From: Knufia peltigerae
Taxonomy: Eukaryota > Ascomycota > Eurotiomycetes > Chaetothyriales > Trichomeriaceae
Direction of reading: 5' to 3'
NCBI GenBank assembly: GCA_030247855.1
Contig: JAPDRN010000125.1
Coordinates: 1-64,000 of the forward strand
DNA length: 64,000 nucleotides
The notes beneath the pieces were generated by a model. It did no database searches. It had not been told where the DNA came from and saw nothing but the letters and a program-made list of their open reading frames with translations. A program made the translations under genes and the position numbers. Positions 1 to 11,222 of this stretch are shown piece by piece (position 1 is the first letter of the stretch; each line of letters starts with the position of its first letter).

Positions 1-653
1 CACACACACACACATCACCGACCGTTCTCGTGTACACTGCAATGGCTTTTCTCACAAGTACCAAGAGTTCAGGCTGTCCGCGATGTTTGGTTATGCCACG
101 TCCATCACACGCGCCGAATCGGGTGTCTCACTACCCCCCTGGCACTGGTGAGCTTGGCCATGGGTATTTAATCTCTCTCCAAGTCTTGATCACCACCCCA
201 AGACTTTTCTGCGGCGGGTAAAAACTGACAAGAAATACCAAGAACTTGGCCCGTCTCGAAATGGACTTCTTTACACTGTTTTTCTCCTATTCGAAGATCC
301 GCCCAATCTCCTCCAACGTAAAATCTTTTGAGTCGCCGACCTTGGGCTCGCCAAAGCAAAGCTCCATGTGGAGTGATGGTGTTTCGCGTCGTCCATCTTT
401 TGCGTGAGATGGCCTGAAATCATACACCTCGAGGCCGCGACCGTGGCTTGCGGTAAGCGAAGATTTTCCAAAAATGGACCGGTCGAAGACCAACAGTCAT
501 ATTAGTAGAAAGGTGAGAGGTAAACCGCGATTCTTGCTCTCGTCTGTTTTTTTTCCTCACTACGCTCATTTTCACAATCGCGTCGTGATATTATTTTGAA
601 AGCATTTTGCTTTCGTCCTTTCGTTTTTCCTTGTCGCTCCTTTTACGTTGATC
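1..653. other. Intergenic, upstream of the laccase gene
   Basis: The window opens with a short CA microsatellite (about 1-14). The rest is probably promoter and 5' leader of the laccase gene starting at 654. Short open frames on both strands carry no recognisable domain. A TATTTAAT stretch near 164 could be a TATA-like element but is far from the start codon. Confidence 0.5.
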
Positions 654-3144
654 ATGAGATCACTGAAATATTTGGCGGCGCTTTTGCCGCTGCACTCTTT
701 GGGGGTGTTTGCGAACGGACCGGAAGAGGGAGATGTTATCGTTGAGGTCACCACGACGAGAACCATCACCGTCTGCCCTCTGACCGAGTTCTTCACCTGC
801 GAGGCCGATACCCTCCCGACCAAGCTACCATGGGAGGATTGGACGACGACTCCTGGCAGCGCTGCGACCACCACCACCACAACCGCCGGCGGTGAGGGAC
901 CTAGCTCGACAATTGTCACATCGTCCGGATCTTGGGGATCGTCGACCACCTCTGGGACTTGGTCTTGGTCCACCACTGGCGTCCCCACCGGCAGCACGAC
1001 CTCTGCACCACACTATGGAAACAGCAGCTCGACAAGCTACACATCAGGCGTCACGAGCAGCAGCTCCTCGTCCGCCACTCTGACGACCACCACCTCGTCC
1101 GCGTGCCAGAATGGAACAGCGTCCACGGCCACCGGTCTGCCTGAGCCTCGCTGCAACGGTCCAGATGACAGAAGCCACTGGTGTGTTGGCAAATCGGTCG
1201 ACGATGACACCCACAAGACCTTCTACACCGGCCAGACCAAGAAATACACTCTGACCATTACCGAAGAACAACTCGACTACGATGGCACTCTCAAGCACTC
1301 TTTCGCCATCAACGGTCAATCTCCAGGTGAGGCCATTGTGGCCAACTGGGGTGATATGGTTGAAGTCACCGTCGTCAACGGCTTGACCACCAATGCCACC
1401 ACCATCCATTGGCACGGTATCCGACAGACTGGCACCAATGACCAGGACGGTGTGCCTGGTGTCTCCGAGTGCGGCATTGCTCCTGGCGCCGCTCGCGTCT
1501 ACAAGTGGGTAAGTGTGATGGCTCGAGTCGCTCGTGGTCCCTCGAATTGATTCTCAGGACTTCATCACTGACAATCTTATTAGCATGCCAGCACGTACGG
1601 CACTGGTTGGTACCACTCCCACGCTCTCTCGCAGTACGGTGCCGGTTGCCGAGGCCCCATCATCATCCACGGCCCTGCCACTGCCAACTACGACCTGGAC
1701 ATGGGTTCTGTCATGATCGACGAAGCTTTCAACCAGACTATCTTCCAAATGGCTTACAACATTGCCCGTGTCCGAGGAGCGCTGCCGCCGGCGACCAACT
1801 ACCTGCTCAACGGCAAGAACAAATCTCCAGACGGAACCAAGGGTGAGAGTGCCCAATGGACCGTCAAGAAGGGCAAGAAGCATCTCTTCCGTATCATCAA
1901 CAGGTAGGATCTCACAACGGGCTCCCCTTTCCCTTCACAAAGTCCGTCCCGAACGCTGACATGGTCCCCACCAGTTCTGCTCAATCCTCCTACATTGTGC
2001 ACTTTGATCACCACAAGATGAAGGTTGTATCGGCAGACTTTACTCCGATCGTTCCCTACGAGACTGACGTTCTCCACATTCAAAGTGGTCAACGTTACAA
2101 CGTCATCGTCGAGATGGACCAGGTAAGCAAAGCCTCGACTGACTCTTTTTCGGCTGGTGTTCCTACTGGTACACTAACGCACGGCGAATATAGCCCGAAG
2201 GAGCTTACTTCCTACGCGCAGTCACCCAGACAGGTTGTGGTATCCGAAGCTTGAACGACGGTCTCGGCACTTCCAACGGTGTCTTCACCTACGAAGGATC
2301 CTGCGGTGCTCCAAAGGCTGACAACTTCACCATCACCGCGACCGACTGTCTGGACGAGCCTCTCGGCAAACTCATCCCTCACGACTCCAAGAACGCCGGT
2401 TCCGTGTCCGAGTTCCAGGACTCCGTCAAGCTCCTCCCCGGTGGCAACGCCGGGTCGCAAGACTTTGGCGAGTACGGCCCCGTCGTCCGATGGTACCTGG
2501 GTGGCTTGAAGGACCTCTCCGAGAACAGCGGTGCTCCGGCGGCCAACAAGGCCATCAACGTGACCTACAGCGAACCCACCCTCAAGACGCTCGCGACGCT
2601 GCCCAACCTGGGGTACAACAGCTCCTACTTTGGCAACTCGGCCGTCCTCGACGGCCCCGCCAACGCTTGGGTCTACTTTGTCATCCAGAACAACTTCCAG
2701 ACGTCCCACCCGATGCACTTGCACGGCCACGACTTTTCCGTGCTGGGCCAAGGCAAGGGGGTCTTCACCTCCGACATGGTGGGCCAACTCAACTTCCAGA
2801 ACCCCGTCCGGCGTGACACGACGCTGCTCTTCGGCGCGGGCAGCCCTCAGTCGTTCGTGTCCGGCTGGACCGTGATCGGCTTCGAGACCGACAACCCGGG
2901 TGCCTGGATCATGCACTGCCACATCATCTGGCACGCCGATGGCGGCATGGGTCTCCAGTTCCTCGAGAGGCCCGGCGAGATCGACGCCAAGGGCTACTAC
3001 GACGGCGACTTCAAGGACGAGTGTGCCTCTTACGGGACCTACGAGGCCTCCGCCCCCCACAGACACCCCTACGAGTCCGGTCTCAAGGCGAGACACCTCC
3101 AGAACCACCGGATGTCCCACAGGAACGTCGTCCGAAAGCACTGA
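654..3144 (+). CDS. Secreted laccase-like multicopper oxidase
   Basis: Blue-copper oxidase that would oxidise phenolic or related substrates with reduction of O2 to water, probably extracellular. Four exons: 654-1508, 1584-1903, 1975-2122, 2194-3144; 757 aa. All four copper motifs are visible: HWHG (residues 252-255), WYHSH (294-298), HPMHLHGHDF (613-622) and HCHIIWHADGGMG (from 682). The residue ten after the T1 cysteine is Met693, where many ascomycete laccases have Leu or Phe. The first ATG is 654; it opens a hydrophobic signal peptide. Odd points: residues about 60-170 form a Ser/Thr-rich, probably O-glycosylated stretch before the first cupredoxin domain, making the protein longer than the usual 570-620 aa. 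Near the C-terminus the sequence YESGL-KAR (735-741) resembles the DSGL processing site of ascomycete laccases, leaving a 19-residue tail. Substrate is unknown; pigment (DHN-melanin) or lignin-related roles are both possible. Confidence 0.93.
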
Positions 3145-3681
3145 AACCCCCCAAACCCCCCGGCAAAAATATCGGCCATTGAGTGGGGTCACCCTTCTTT
3201 GACCTTGTCAATACCCTCGGGAGGTGGTCGTCAATGGTCCGAACCGAAATGGAACGCCAGCAGTAAGCAGCAAGAAGGAGCTATTATGTATGCAGTATAA
3301 TTTTGTTCTGGTTCCGGTTACATTCCCGTGATGCCTGACCCTTGTGTCAATCATTCTTTTGTGTAAATCTAGCTAATTCCAATATACACACGCGGTCCGT
3401 CTCTTTCGTTCGTCCCAAAATTGTCAAGCTTTCTCGAATGTTAATTGGTGTCCTCGTATCCATACGAGCACGAATTGAAAAGTGGAAATTACGAGTAAGG
3501 AGTACAAGCCAGAGAAGCAACTGGAGCAGAATGTGAAGAAATCCAAGTATTGTTCTTGAAAACAACAATCGCTGAAATATACACCATGCCCAAATTTCAA
3601 CAATGCTAGTCTCGAAAGTCATGAAATGCCCCCGAGGTCTTTTTCAATGAAAAGGTTGCAGACGCGAAGTTGTCAATGGGT
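3145..3681. other. Convergent intergenic region
   Basis: Holds the 3' ends of the laccase gene (+) and the CmcJ-family gene (-). AT-richer than the flanking genes; no ORF with recognisable content and no repeats seen. Confidence 0.5.
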
Positions 3682-4770
3682 TTATTCGTAAAACACCAAA
3701 GCTCTAACCTCGATACTTTGACGGCCAGGTGCGTCGGGGCTCGTTTGCGGATCAACAAAGGCAGTATGAGGTGTTCCGTCACTCAGGCCCTTTGTGCCCC
3801 CGACATTCTGGCTGACAGAGTCGAAACACTTGATGAACAAGACCTCGTCCGGTGACATGTCCTTCACGTAGTAATATTTGTGACTCTCGTTGGGCGCGAC
3901 GGAATACGTTTCTCCCTTCACCTCGTATCCCTCGGTCGAACTGGCCGAGGTGGGATCCGGGAGGACTTCCTTGCCCCGGTCATCGTCGTCTTGAACGCCG
4001 TTGGTGGCTTGGCGCTTGGGGTAGAGGAGATCGACCTTCACAAAATCCTCGGGAGACGTCGTCCTCCAGTCTATCAGGGCGAGAGGGAAGTCGGAGGCCT
4101 TGTTAGCGATCGGCCGCCACACGTTGACGATCTGGTATCGGCCTTTCAGGAGCTCCTCGGCTTCGGCCGCGGGTAGGTGCCGGCGCACTCTGGCCTCTGC
4201 CGCGCGGGGTGTCTGGTCGACGTGGACTTGCTGTACGGGTTGACGGGGGGACGCCTTTTCCCGCCGCCGGATCGTATGGTCAAACAACACCACCTTCTTC
4301 ACACCGGGCAGTTTGTCGCGGAGAAGTTTCTCCACCTCTGCGTAGTACCCTTCTCGCACGGCCGCGTCGTCCGTGAAGGACTTTTCCCGGGCGGGATACG
4401 TGTACACCGCAAAGCCGGCGTTGTCGGTGTTGAATTTTGACTCTTGCCCTCGGAGGTTCTCGACGGGACGTTCGTAATCCGCCAATTTGAACGAGTAGCC
4501 CGGTCCATCGACCTTGGCCCAGGGCTTGACGAACGCGACATCGCTGTCGACGAACGAGGATCGGTCGATGTATTTGAACGAGCCGGTCGTCATGTTGTTG
4601 GAGGCAGCGGCGGCGTGGGAGGAGAGGGAAGTGCTGCTACCGAAGAATCTGGTTGCGGACGGATGATGGGAAGAAGAGAGAGAGCGCGGGGAGAAGGCGC
4701 CTCTTTTGTAGAGTGGGGAAGCCACTCGGATACGAGTAGCAGTAGATCGGAGGGCGCTGGAGGCTTTCAT
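3682..4770 (-). CDS. CmcJ/AsaB-family hydroxylase/desaturase-like protein
   Basis: Single exon, 362 aa, start at the ATG 4770-4768. It matches the fungal family that includes the cephamycin CmcJ-like proteins, GA4 desaturase and AsaB/CTB9-type enzymes: a VVLFDHTIRRR block (about residues 160-170), an HVDQTP motif followed by an Arg-rich helix (about 183-195), and the VNVWRPI...PLALIDWR block (about 215-235). These are thought to be Fe(II)/2-oxoglutarate-type oxidoreductases; the exact reaction here is unknown. The first about 58 residues are rich in Ser, Arg and Ala with almost no acidic residues and look like a mitochondrial presequence. A second Met at residue 60 (MTTGSF) matches where family members usually begin, so the longer start may be wrong. 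No biosynthetic cluster is visible around it. Confidence 0.8.
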   Translation of the reverse strand: MKASSALRSTATRIRVASPLYKRGAFSPRSLSSSHHPSATRFFGSSTSLSSHAAAASNNMTTGSFKYIDRSSFVDSDVAFVKPWAKVDGPGYSFKLADYERPVENLRGQESKFNTDNAGFAVYTYPAREKSFTDDAAVREGYYAEVEKLLRDKLPGVKKVVLFDHTIRRREKASPRQPVQQVHVDQTPRAAEARVRRHLPAAEAEELLKGRYQIVNVWRPIANKASDFPLALIDWRTTSPEDFVKVDLLYPKRQATNGVQDDDDRGKEVLPDPTSASSTEGYEVKGETYSVAPNESHKYYYVKDMSPDEVLFIKCFDSVSQNVGGTKGLSDGTPHTAFVDPQTSPDAPGRQSIEVRALVFYE

Positions 4771-5218
4771 GGATTACAGATTAGATGCCGAAGTCCGTAT
4801 ATCTCGGGGTCTCTGTGTAAGATTGTGTTACGGGGTGCTGTGACAGTCTAGGTATGATCAATGGAACACACGAGTACGAGCATTGAGGCTGTTGAAATGA
4901 TCAGTATATATATTTGTATGTACTCCATACTGCGTATTCATCTGAGAAAAGAACTGCCCTGCTGTGTCAGCCACTGGAAGCAATGACGTTGAATGGTATC
5001 AAATCGAAGAGCAAGCCAGCAACAAAACTCCATTAGTCGCCGATTCACATTTGTCAAAGGCGCTGCGTTGTAGAGAGAGAAAAGTCATCATGCAAGTCCC
5101 TGATGAAGACAAATCAATGACGCACATTACAAAGCGAGAAGGACATTTCTCGGTACATGACCCAAAGAGGAATAGCGCCATCTCTACAGTATATCCGCCT
5201 CTCTCGCTTGCGGGCTGA

Positions 5219-5272
5219 CGAGGCTGAGGTGTTCACGTGACTGCATCTTTTTCTCAGCCTCGCGGTTTGGCG
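5219..5272. promoter_or_regulatory. Composite module A: inverted CGAGGCTGA arms around TCACGTGA, then TTTGGCG
   Basis: CGAGGCTGA at 5219-5227, TCACGTGAC at 5233-5241, TCAGCCTCG at 5254-5262 and TTTGGCG at 5266-5272. The two nine-base arms are exact reverse complements. The same order of words recurs at 38657-38718. TCACGTGA is a canonical bHLH (E-box) site; the role of the arms is unknown. Confidence 0.6.
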
Positions 5273-5324
5273 ATTGAATGCGGCTTAGTCATTTCGCGGG
5301 CAAAGAGCAACTCCTGAATTCTCG

Positions 5325-5330
5325 ACGCGT
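5325..5330. promoter_or_regulatory. MCB box (ACGCGT) 1 of 3
   Basis: ACGCGT, the MBF (Mbp1-Swi6) binding core, 155 bp upstream of the APSES start codon. Confidence 0.6.
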
Positions 5331-5353
5331 CGTTTGACATTCAGCTGCGACCA

Positions 5354-5359
5354 ACGCGT
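5354..5359. promoter_or_regulatory. MCB box (ACGCGT) 2 of 3
   Basis: Second ACGCGT, 24 bp after the first, upstream of the APSES factor gene. Confidence 0.6.
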
Positions 5360-5449
5360 AAATTGTATCTCTAGACCTCCCGACACGGACCTCAAACGAG
5401 CAAACATATCGATGAATCCAGGACGGCTATCGACTGATCAAAGTCTTTG

Positions 5450-5455
5450 ACGCGT
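5450..5455. promoter_or_regulatory. MCB box (ACGCGT) 3 of 3
   Basis: Third ACGCGT, 30 bp upstream of the APSES start codon, so it may lie in the 5' leader or at the transcription start. Confidence 0.55.
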
Positions 5456-5484
5456 TGATATCACCTCGCTGTGCAGAGCCAGCC

Positions 5485-7571
5485 ATGTCGACCAACAAAG
5501 ACATCTACTCTGCTACCTACAGCAATGTCAGTAACCACCTCTCTCTTTGTCCTCACCCCACATTAGACTGACCCTCGGCCTGTAGGTGCCCGTCTACGAG
5601 CTCAAAATCGGCACCGACCACGTCATGCGACGTCGGTCCGACGACTGGGTCAATGCCACACATATTCTCAAAATCGCCGGCTTCGATAAACCTGCCAGGA
5701 CAAGAATTTTGGAAAGAGAAGTGCAGAAGGGTGTACATGAGAAAATTCAGGGTGGATATGGAAAGTACCAGGGCACATGGATTCCGCTCTCTGAAGGGCG
5801 CATGTTGGCAGAGAAGCATGGAACCTTGAGTCGCATTTCTGCCATCTTCGACTATGTCCCTGGCGATCGAAGCCCACCGCCTGCCCCGAAGCATACCACC
5901 GCTGCGTCGAATCGCCCGAAACAGAACAAGCATGCGGCGCCAAAGAAGGCAGTAGCACAGCCCGGTAAGACATTTGAATAACCACCAGATTGTTCATTCT
6001 GACGAGATACAGTTCAAACCCAACCCTACCAGCCGGTCGAAAACTTCGACGTGGGTAGCGCTCAGTACCATGAGAGTAGAGATCCGACACCAGAGACTGC
6101 CTCGTTCATGGCCGACGACGACTTCATGGCCCTCTCTCAGAATTCTGCAGCATCGAGAAAGCGCAAACAACGTGACTTCGAGGAGCACTCTGCTGGCGCT
6201 ACTGATCTGGAACACACGATGTACGGCGATGAGTTACTAGATTATTTCGTCACTGCTGGGGACGATCCTGCTTCCTCCAACATTCTCCCTCCTGAACCAC
6301 CTGCGAATTTCGCTGTCGATCGCCCCATTGATAACTTGGGGAACAACGCTCTACACTGGGCCTGTGCCATGGGTGATGTGCAAATTGCCCGTGACCTGTT
6401 GGCACGAGGTGCTAGTCCTGCTGCTCAAAACACCAGTGGTGGAGAAACTCCTTTGATCCGAGCCGTCTTGTTCACCAACAATTACGACAAGCGCACATTT
6501 CCCAAGATTGTCCAAGCTCTCTCGGGTACGATTGTTGAGAGAGATTGGCATGGTGCGACTGTATTCCATCACATTGCCGAGTCATCGCGGTCCAGGGGTA
6601 AATGGAGTTGTGCTCGATATTATTGCGAAGTCTTGATCAACAAGATGCAGGAGATGGGATCCAACTATGTTCATGCTTTGCTGACCTCGGTCGACACCAA
6701 TCACGACACAGCAGCCTTATGTGCCATCAGAAATGGATGTGTCAAGGTAGCGACGTTCCTCCTGAACCACTGTCCTGAAGCCGGCGAGCTTCCCAACTTG
6801 AAAGGGGAGACTGCCAATGAATATCTCCGAGCCCTTCGTGAGAAGAAAGAAAGCCTCCAGCAGCCTGGTTCTTCCCCTCCAAGAACGGGTGAGTCTTTCA
6901 CTGCCAAACAAGCACGACGCAAGCGTCAGAAGGATGCCATTTCACGGGCAGCTTCCCTTGTCCTCGACAAGATTGGACCTCTCATGGACGAAGGTAGTTA
7001 CAAATTGGCAGACATGTACGACTCTCAAATGAATGAGAAAGATACAGAGATTGCCGAAGCAAAGCAGGCTTTATCCGACTTTGAAGCTCAGCGACACAAA
7101 ATCCGCCAGGAGACTTTTACTCTGATGGCCAAGGCAGAAGATGCGTCCAAGATTCCGGCGTTAAGGCAGCAATACGATGCCTGCTTGGGTGAGATTCGAT
7201 CTCTTCTCGAACAGAAAGAGCACGGTACACTTCAACAGGAGATCTTCCAACAGGACAAACAAATCAACCCGCAGGCTTTCAGGTTTACGAACCCTCAACC
7301 TTTATCGGCTGATGAGATGCGCGCGTCCTTGCCTTGGGCCATCGAACTCAATCAGCAACAAGCCATGAGGAAGTATTGGGTTTTGGAGATCGCGAAGCTC
7401 ATGGGCGAGGCTGGCACAGGTGAAAAGGTTGGGAAGCACCGTAAACTGGTAGCCATTGCGACAGGTATGAAGGAGGAGGAACTGGACGGCATGTCTGGAG
7501 AGTTGCTGGAGAACCTGCAGGCCAATTCAAACACAAACCCTGAAACCCCTCCCACCATGATCCAGACCTAG
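5485..7571 (+). CDS. MBP1: APSES/ankyrin transcription factor, MBP1-like (MBF DNA-binding subunit)
   Basis: Likely DNA-binding subunit of MBF, which drives G1/S genes through ACGCGT boxes. Three exons: 5485-5526, 5586-5964 and 6013-7571; 659 aa. Exon 1 encodes only 14 residues. The APSES (KilA-N-like) domain runs about residues 12-110 with the family hallmarks RRRSDDWVNATHIL, GFDKPARTRILE and GGYGKYQGTWIPL. After a basic, low-complexity linker come ankyrin repeats (about 248-400; NALHWACAMGD and ETPLIRAV blocks) and a coiled-coil stretch (about 430-540) expected to mediate Swi6-type pairing. Intron 2 is 48 nt; its acceptor at 6011-6012 rather than the CAG ending at about 6032 is fixed by frame, because the later site gives an early stop. 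It could be the paralogous Swi4/Res1-type protein, but the APSES sequence fits Mbp1/Res2 best. Three MCB boxes upstream suggest self-regulation. Confidence 0.93.
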
Positions 7572-8507
7572 GCGTCACCAAATCTTGCCTAGATGTGTGA
7601 GACGCACTATTATGACCCACGTATGAGACATGAAATGATATGTTTTTGGGTGCTTGGATGCACTGGACTGTACCTTTAGTCTTTTCTGGGAACGTACCTT
7701 GGAGAGTCATCGTGATTAGTTAGATACTATTGATGAAATTGAATGGTTTGTGGGATTTTTATCTTGTGTAGGTGAACATGACCTGTTTCAGTCTTGAATT
7801 TTTTTTTGGCTCTCCCTACAGTCACGATGATAGTCAACAGTAAAGACTGAAGACTCGATAGGTTCTTGACTCTTCCGAAACCCTGTGATGAATGAAGGAA
7901 TGGCCAATGAAAGTTGTCTCGGGATTCAGCCCGTGGTCTCTTTTTTTTTATTTTGACGGTCGAGTCTAGATACTTTGTTTCAGTTGGGGCACATTTGTGT
8001 GCCGGGTACCGACGGCGTTTGATCGTTTTTCGACATCAGGGTAGTTTGTTCATGTGAATCTACAAAGCCTACGGATTTACAAGTCTACAGACGTACACTC
8101 TTCGACGAGTTCTCGTGATGAGCGCAACAGGGAATGGGAGAAATGTATGATCAATGAATCAATTGATATGCATCGGCAGCAAGTTGCTCGTTGTGCCTCT
8201 CTCTCTCGCTCTCTCGCTCTCTCTCACCGGAGGAGGCCGTTGATGAATATTATCATTCATCAATCATGATTCAAGGTAAATTCTCTCTCTGTCTCATGAG
8301 AGAGAGAGAGAGCATGGCTCTGATCTGTCCGTGTCTGTTTTTGTGTGTGCTCCCATGGGAATAATGTCCATTTGAGCTTTTTTGTTTGTGCCTGTATCTA
8401 ACAGCCCCCGATCAATCTCCATTAGCAGCGCCCAGGTGCATATCTAATGCGAACCCATTCTCTCGCACTCACTCAGTCTCTCAGTCTCTCTTTCTGTGAG
8501 TATGTAC

Positions 8508-8541
<34 letters not shown>

Positions 8542-8828
8542 GTTTTTTTTTCCGTTTTTTTTTCGAGGTGATGAAGATGAATGTGATGTGCTTCCGTAGC
8601 TCGTATCTCGTAGCTCGAGTCTTTGTGGTGGGAGACCTTAAGAATAAACTTTGACTCTCTGGTACGTCCGTGAAATGAAGCATTGAAGAAGCAAAAAATC
8701 CGCACCATCATCCACCATCCACGCCTTCTCGGCTGATTTGACTTGTCCACGATGAACGTAAAGCACTTGCCCACCCACCGTACACCCCCCCCGCAGGTCG
8801 AATCCTGTGAGTGGACGAGTTGTCGGCC
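7572..8828. other. Convergent intergenic region with CT/GA microsatellites
   Basis: 3' regions of the APSES (+) and RRM (-) genes. It contains several pyrimidine/purine tracts: CT-rich 8196-8225, GA 8299-8313 and a long GA run 8511-8539. No credible coding sequence. Confidence 0.6.
8511..8539. repeat. (GA)n microsatellite
   Basis: About 14 uninterrupted GA units, flanked by poly-T runs; the strongest of several GA/CT tracts in this intergenic region. Confidence 0.9.
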
Positions 8829-11222
8829 CTAGCGCCAGTAGGTGCCTTCGTTGTCGGTGTTGGTGTTGTAATGATGTCCCGGCGCGGCGCCGTTGTTGGG
8901 AACCACCCACGGATGCGAAGAAGCGTAGCTGCCGCCGCCGTAGTCGTTGTTGTTGCCCTGAGGAGTGGGAGTGAACAAACCCAAAGGGAGGGCGTGCTGG
9001 GCGTAGTTGTTGGACGACGACGGAGGGGTTTGGTATGCTGCCGCCGAACCTGGCAGGGCTGCAATGTTGCTCTGATGTCCATGACCGTGACCGTGTCCGT
9101 AGCCTTGGCCGTTGTTGTTCATCCCGTAGCTGTGGTGAGGTGGAGTTTCGACTTGCGTCATCATCGGGTTGAAGATGGGCTGAGCATGGTAGAGGGTAGG
9201 AGCTCCCGGAGGGTTGTGGTACGGAGTCGAGGTGTTGTTGGTGTAGACTGGAAATTGTCGCACCACCGCCGCCGCCGCCGAAGAAGAAGGGTAGTGGTAG
9301 TTGTAGTCGTACGCGCGTGGTCCTCCTCCTCCACCACCCCTATTCATCATCATAGGACCCGTGTGGTTGTTGTTGTGGTTGTGGTTGTAGCGAGGAGCAT
9401 GATGATGAACGATGGGCTTTTCAATGTTGAACCGAGATGCTCGGCGAGAAGAGTATTCTTTGGGCTCGATTCGGAGCTTGTTTCCATGCAGTTCACGCTG
9501 CGGTAGGGGGTTAGTTAGTACGTACCCAGGTGTTGAGGGGAGATCATGTGGGCTTGTCCGCAGGCGGAAAAGGGATGGCCAAACTGAACTTACCTCGGCG
9601 AGAGATGCTCGATCTGCTTCGTTGGGGTGTGCGAATTCAACGAATGCAAAGACGTTGATTCCTCCGTCGGCTGTCCAAGAGTCAGCGTCTGTATGGGGGC
9701 AAAGGGAAAGGCAGGAACCAAAGGCTGGACTGGCGACTTACTGAAAGCCTTCTTGATAATGTTTGTCTGTATGATGCTGCCGAATTCCTGGAATAGAGCT
9801 TCAACCTCTGGGCGAGTGGCGAATTCAGGCAAGTTGCCGACAAAGATTGATCTTGCATCCATGATGGAACGGGGACTTGCGAAGCCACGGACCATAAGCA
9901 ACCCATCAGGTCCAAGGTTGAAGCGTGGCTCCATTGCCGGAGCAAGGACGATAGTGTAGGGACTCTTCATGTTGTTGTGGTTCTGAATCTGGGGATTAGT
10001 ATGCTGTCGTCGCTGGGATGTGGTCATCCTTACCTTTAGAGCATCACGGCAGTCGAGATAGAATGCGAATTTGACGTACATCCCGCGGATGTTTAGGTGG
10101 TTGCTTTCCGCAGGCACACAGAGCTCGACTTTCCCGTACGGTTCAAGCACTCCTCGAGCTTCAGCTTCTGTCAGAGCAGATCCATCCTTCTTTGACATTA
10201 TGACAGCACCTTGTGGCTAGTGTTAGTATGGTGTATGAGGACACTCTTTAAGCTGTCGTTGACTCACGGTCGGCCTTTCCACGCTCCAAACGAATCTTTC
10301 GGCCATCCAGCTCAAGGTCTGTGGTGTAGGTCATTGCTTGATTCGCATCTTCGACGTTCTATAGCATTTGTCAGCCCACTTTCAGTGGGAAAAGGGGAAC
10401 CTTCTCCCTCTTTTGCGCACCTCAAACTGAACAAAAGCAAACGGATGACGGCGTGGGTCGTATTTGACAAAGATGTGGCAAGTGCCGAACTCGTCAAAGA
10501 CTTCGTGGCAGGACTGTTGGAGTTGCTCGACAGTCTTCTGACTTGACAGACTATTGGGATGTCAGTGATGTACTGTTCTTGCTGATTTCCGTCCTACTTA
10601 CTTGGCGACAAAAATGAGAGCTTCAGGAGGAAAGATTCCTTGCGCATTTCTTGCGTTTGGTCCTTGTATGAGGCGGTCTGCTCGAGGTTCAAAGCTGCCA
10701 AAGGCAGTAGCAGGACCACGGAAGCTTGCATCAACGCGTTGGGAAATATGACCGGGAAGGCCACGAAGGGCAGCGGGACCGGTTGGAGGAGCATAAGCAA
10801 AGACATCATCCTCTCGAAGAGGAGTGACGCCAGCCCCAGCAAGGGGGGAGGTAGCAGACGAGCCTAGAAGTGCATAGGCGTCAGTATACCTCAAATTTCT
10901 TTGGATTCTCTAGACTATAGTAGCGGAAACGAGGTGTTTCGGGAGCTCAATGGCGGCGAAAGACCCTGAATCCTCCAGCCTCGCCCCATTGTTGCCCTTG
11001 GAAGGCTTGGAAAAGGGAGTACAAGCACTTACTAGGACGTGTATTGGTAGTGCCGACTGATAGGAAGCCCATTTCAGTCTCTAGAGAGCCCATACCACGG
11101 GCGGGGGAGGGAGAAGGCGGAGTTGAAGCTCTTGAAAGAGCTGTGGGGATGGGTAGAGGCAGAGGAGGCATGGTAACCCTCTTTGGAGGGCTCTTCGAGG
11201 CGGAAGCAAGTCGCGAAGACAT
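8829..11222 (-). CDS. Three-RRM RNA-binding protein
   Basis: Eight exons reconstructed on the minus strand: 11222-11033, 10863-10602, 10550-10421, 10358-10268, 10209-10034, 9988-9742, 9670-9594 and 9497-8829; 613 aa, with phases consistent throughout. Three RRMs follow a Pro/Ser-rich leader. RRM1 (about 145-230) starts ALIFVAKNL and has RNP1 HPFAFVQFE. RRM2 (about 230-305) is divergent, with RGMYVKFAF. RRM3 (about 330-410) starts ARSIFVGNLP and has NVFAFVEFA. The C-terminal 200 residues are low-complexity, rich in Asn, Gly, His, Pro and Tyr. The second exon's acceptor (CTTCTAG, branch site CTGAC) was chosen because it alone fits the phase of the GTAAGT donor. Predicted to bind mRNA and act in post-transcriptional control; no specific orthologue is claimed. 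Confidence 0.85.

Larger units (their letters stand above)
4771..5484. other. Divergent promoter region of the CmcJ-like and APSES genes
   Basis: About 0.7 kb between divergent starts. It contains the E-box/inverted-arm module (5219-5272), an E2F-like ATTTCGCGGG near 5291-5300 and three MCB boxes (5325, 5354, 5450), all closer to the APSES gene. Confidence 0.7.

Noticed and set aside
2212..3192. 326-codon open frame antisense to the laccase gene
   Set aside because: Caused by strong G/C third-position bias of the real gene; no domain, and it covers the copper motifs. Similar shadows at 13173-14123, 16273-17013 and 57359-58207 were rejected for the same reason.
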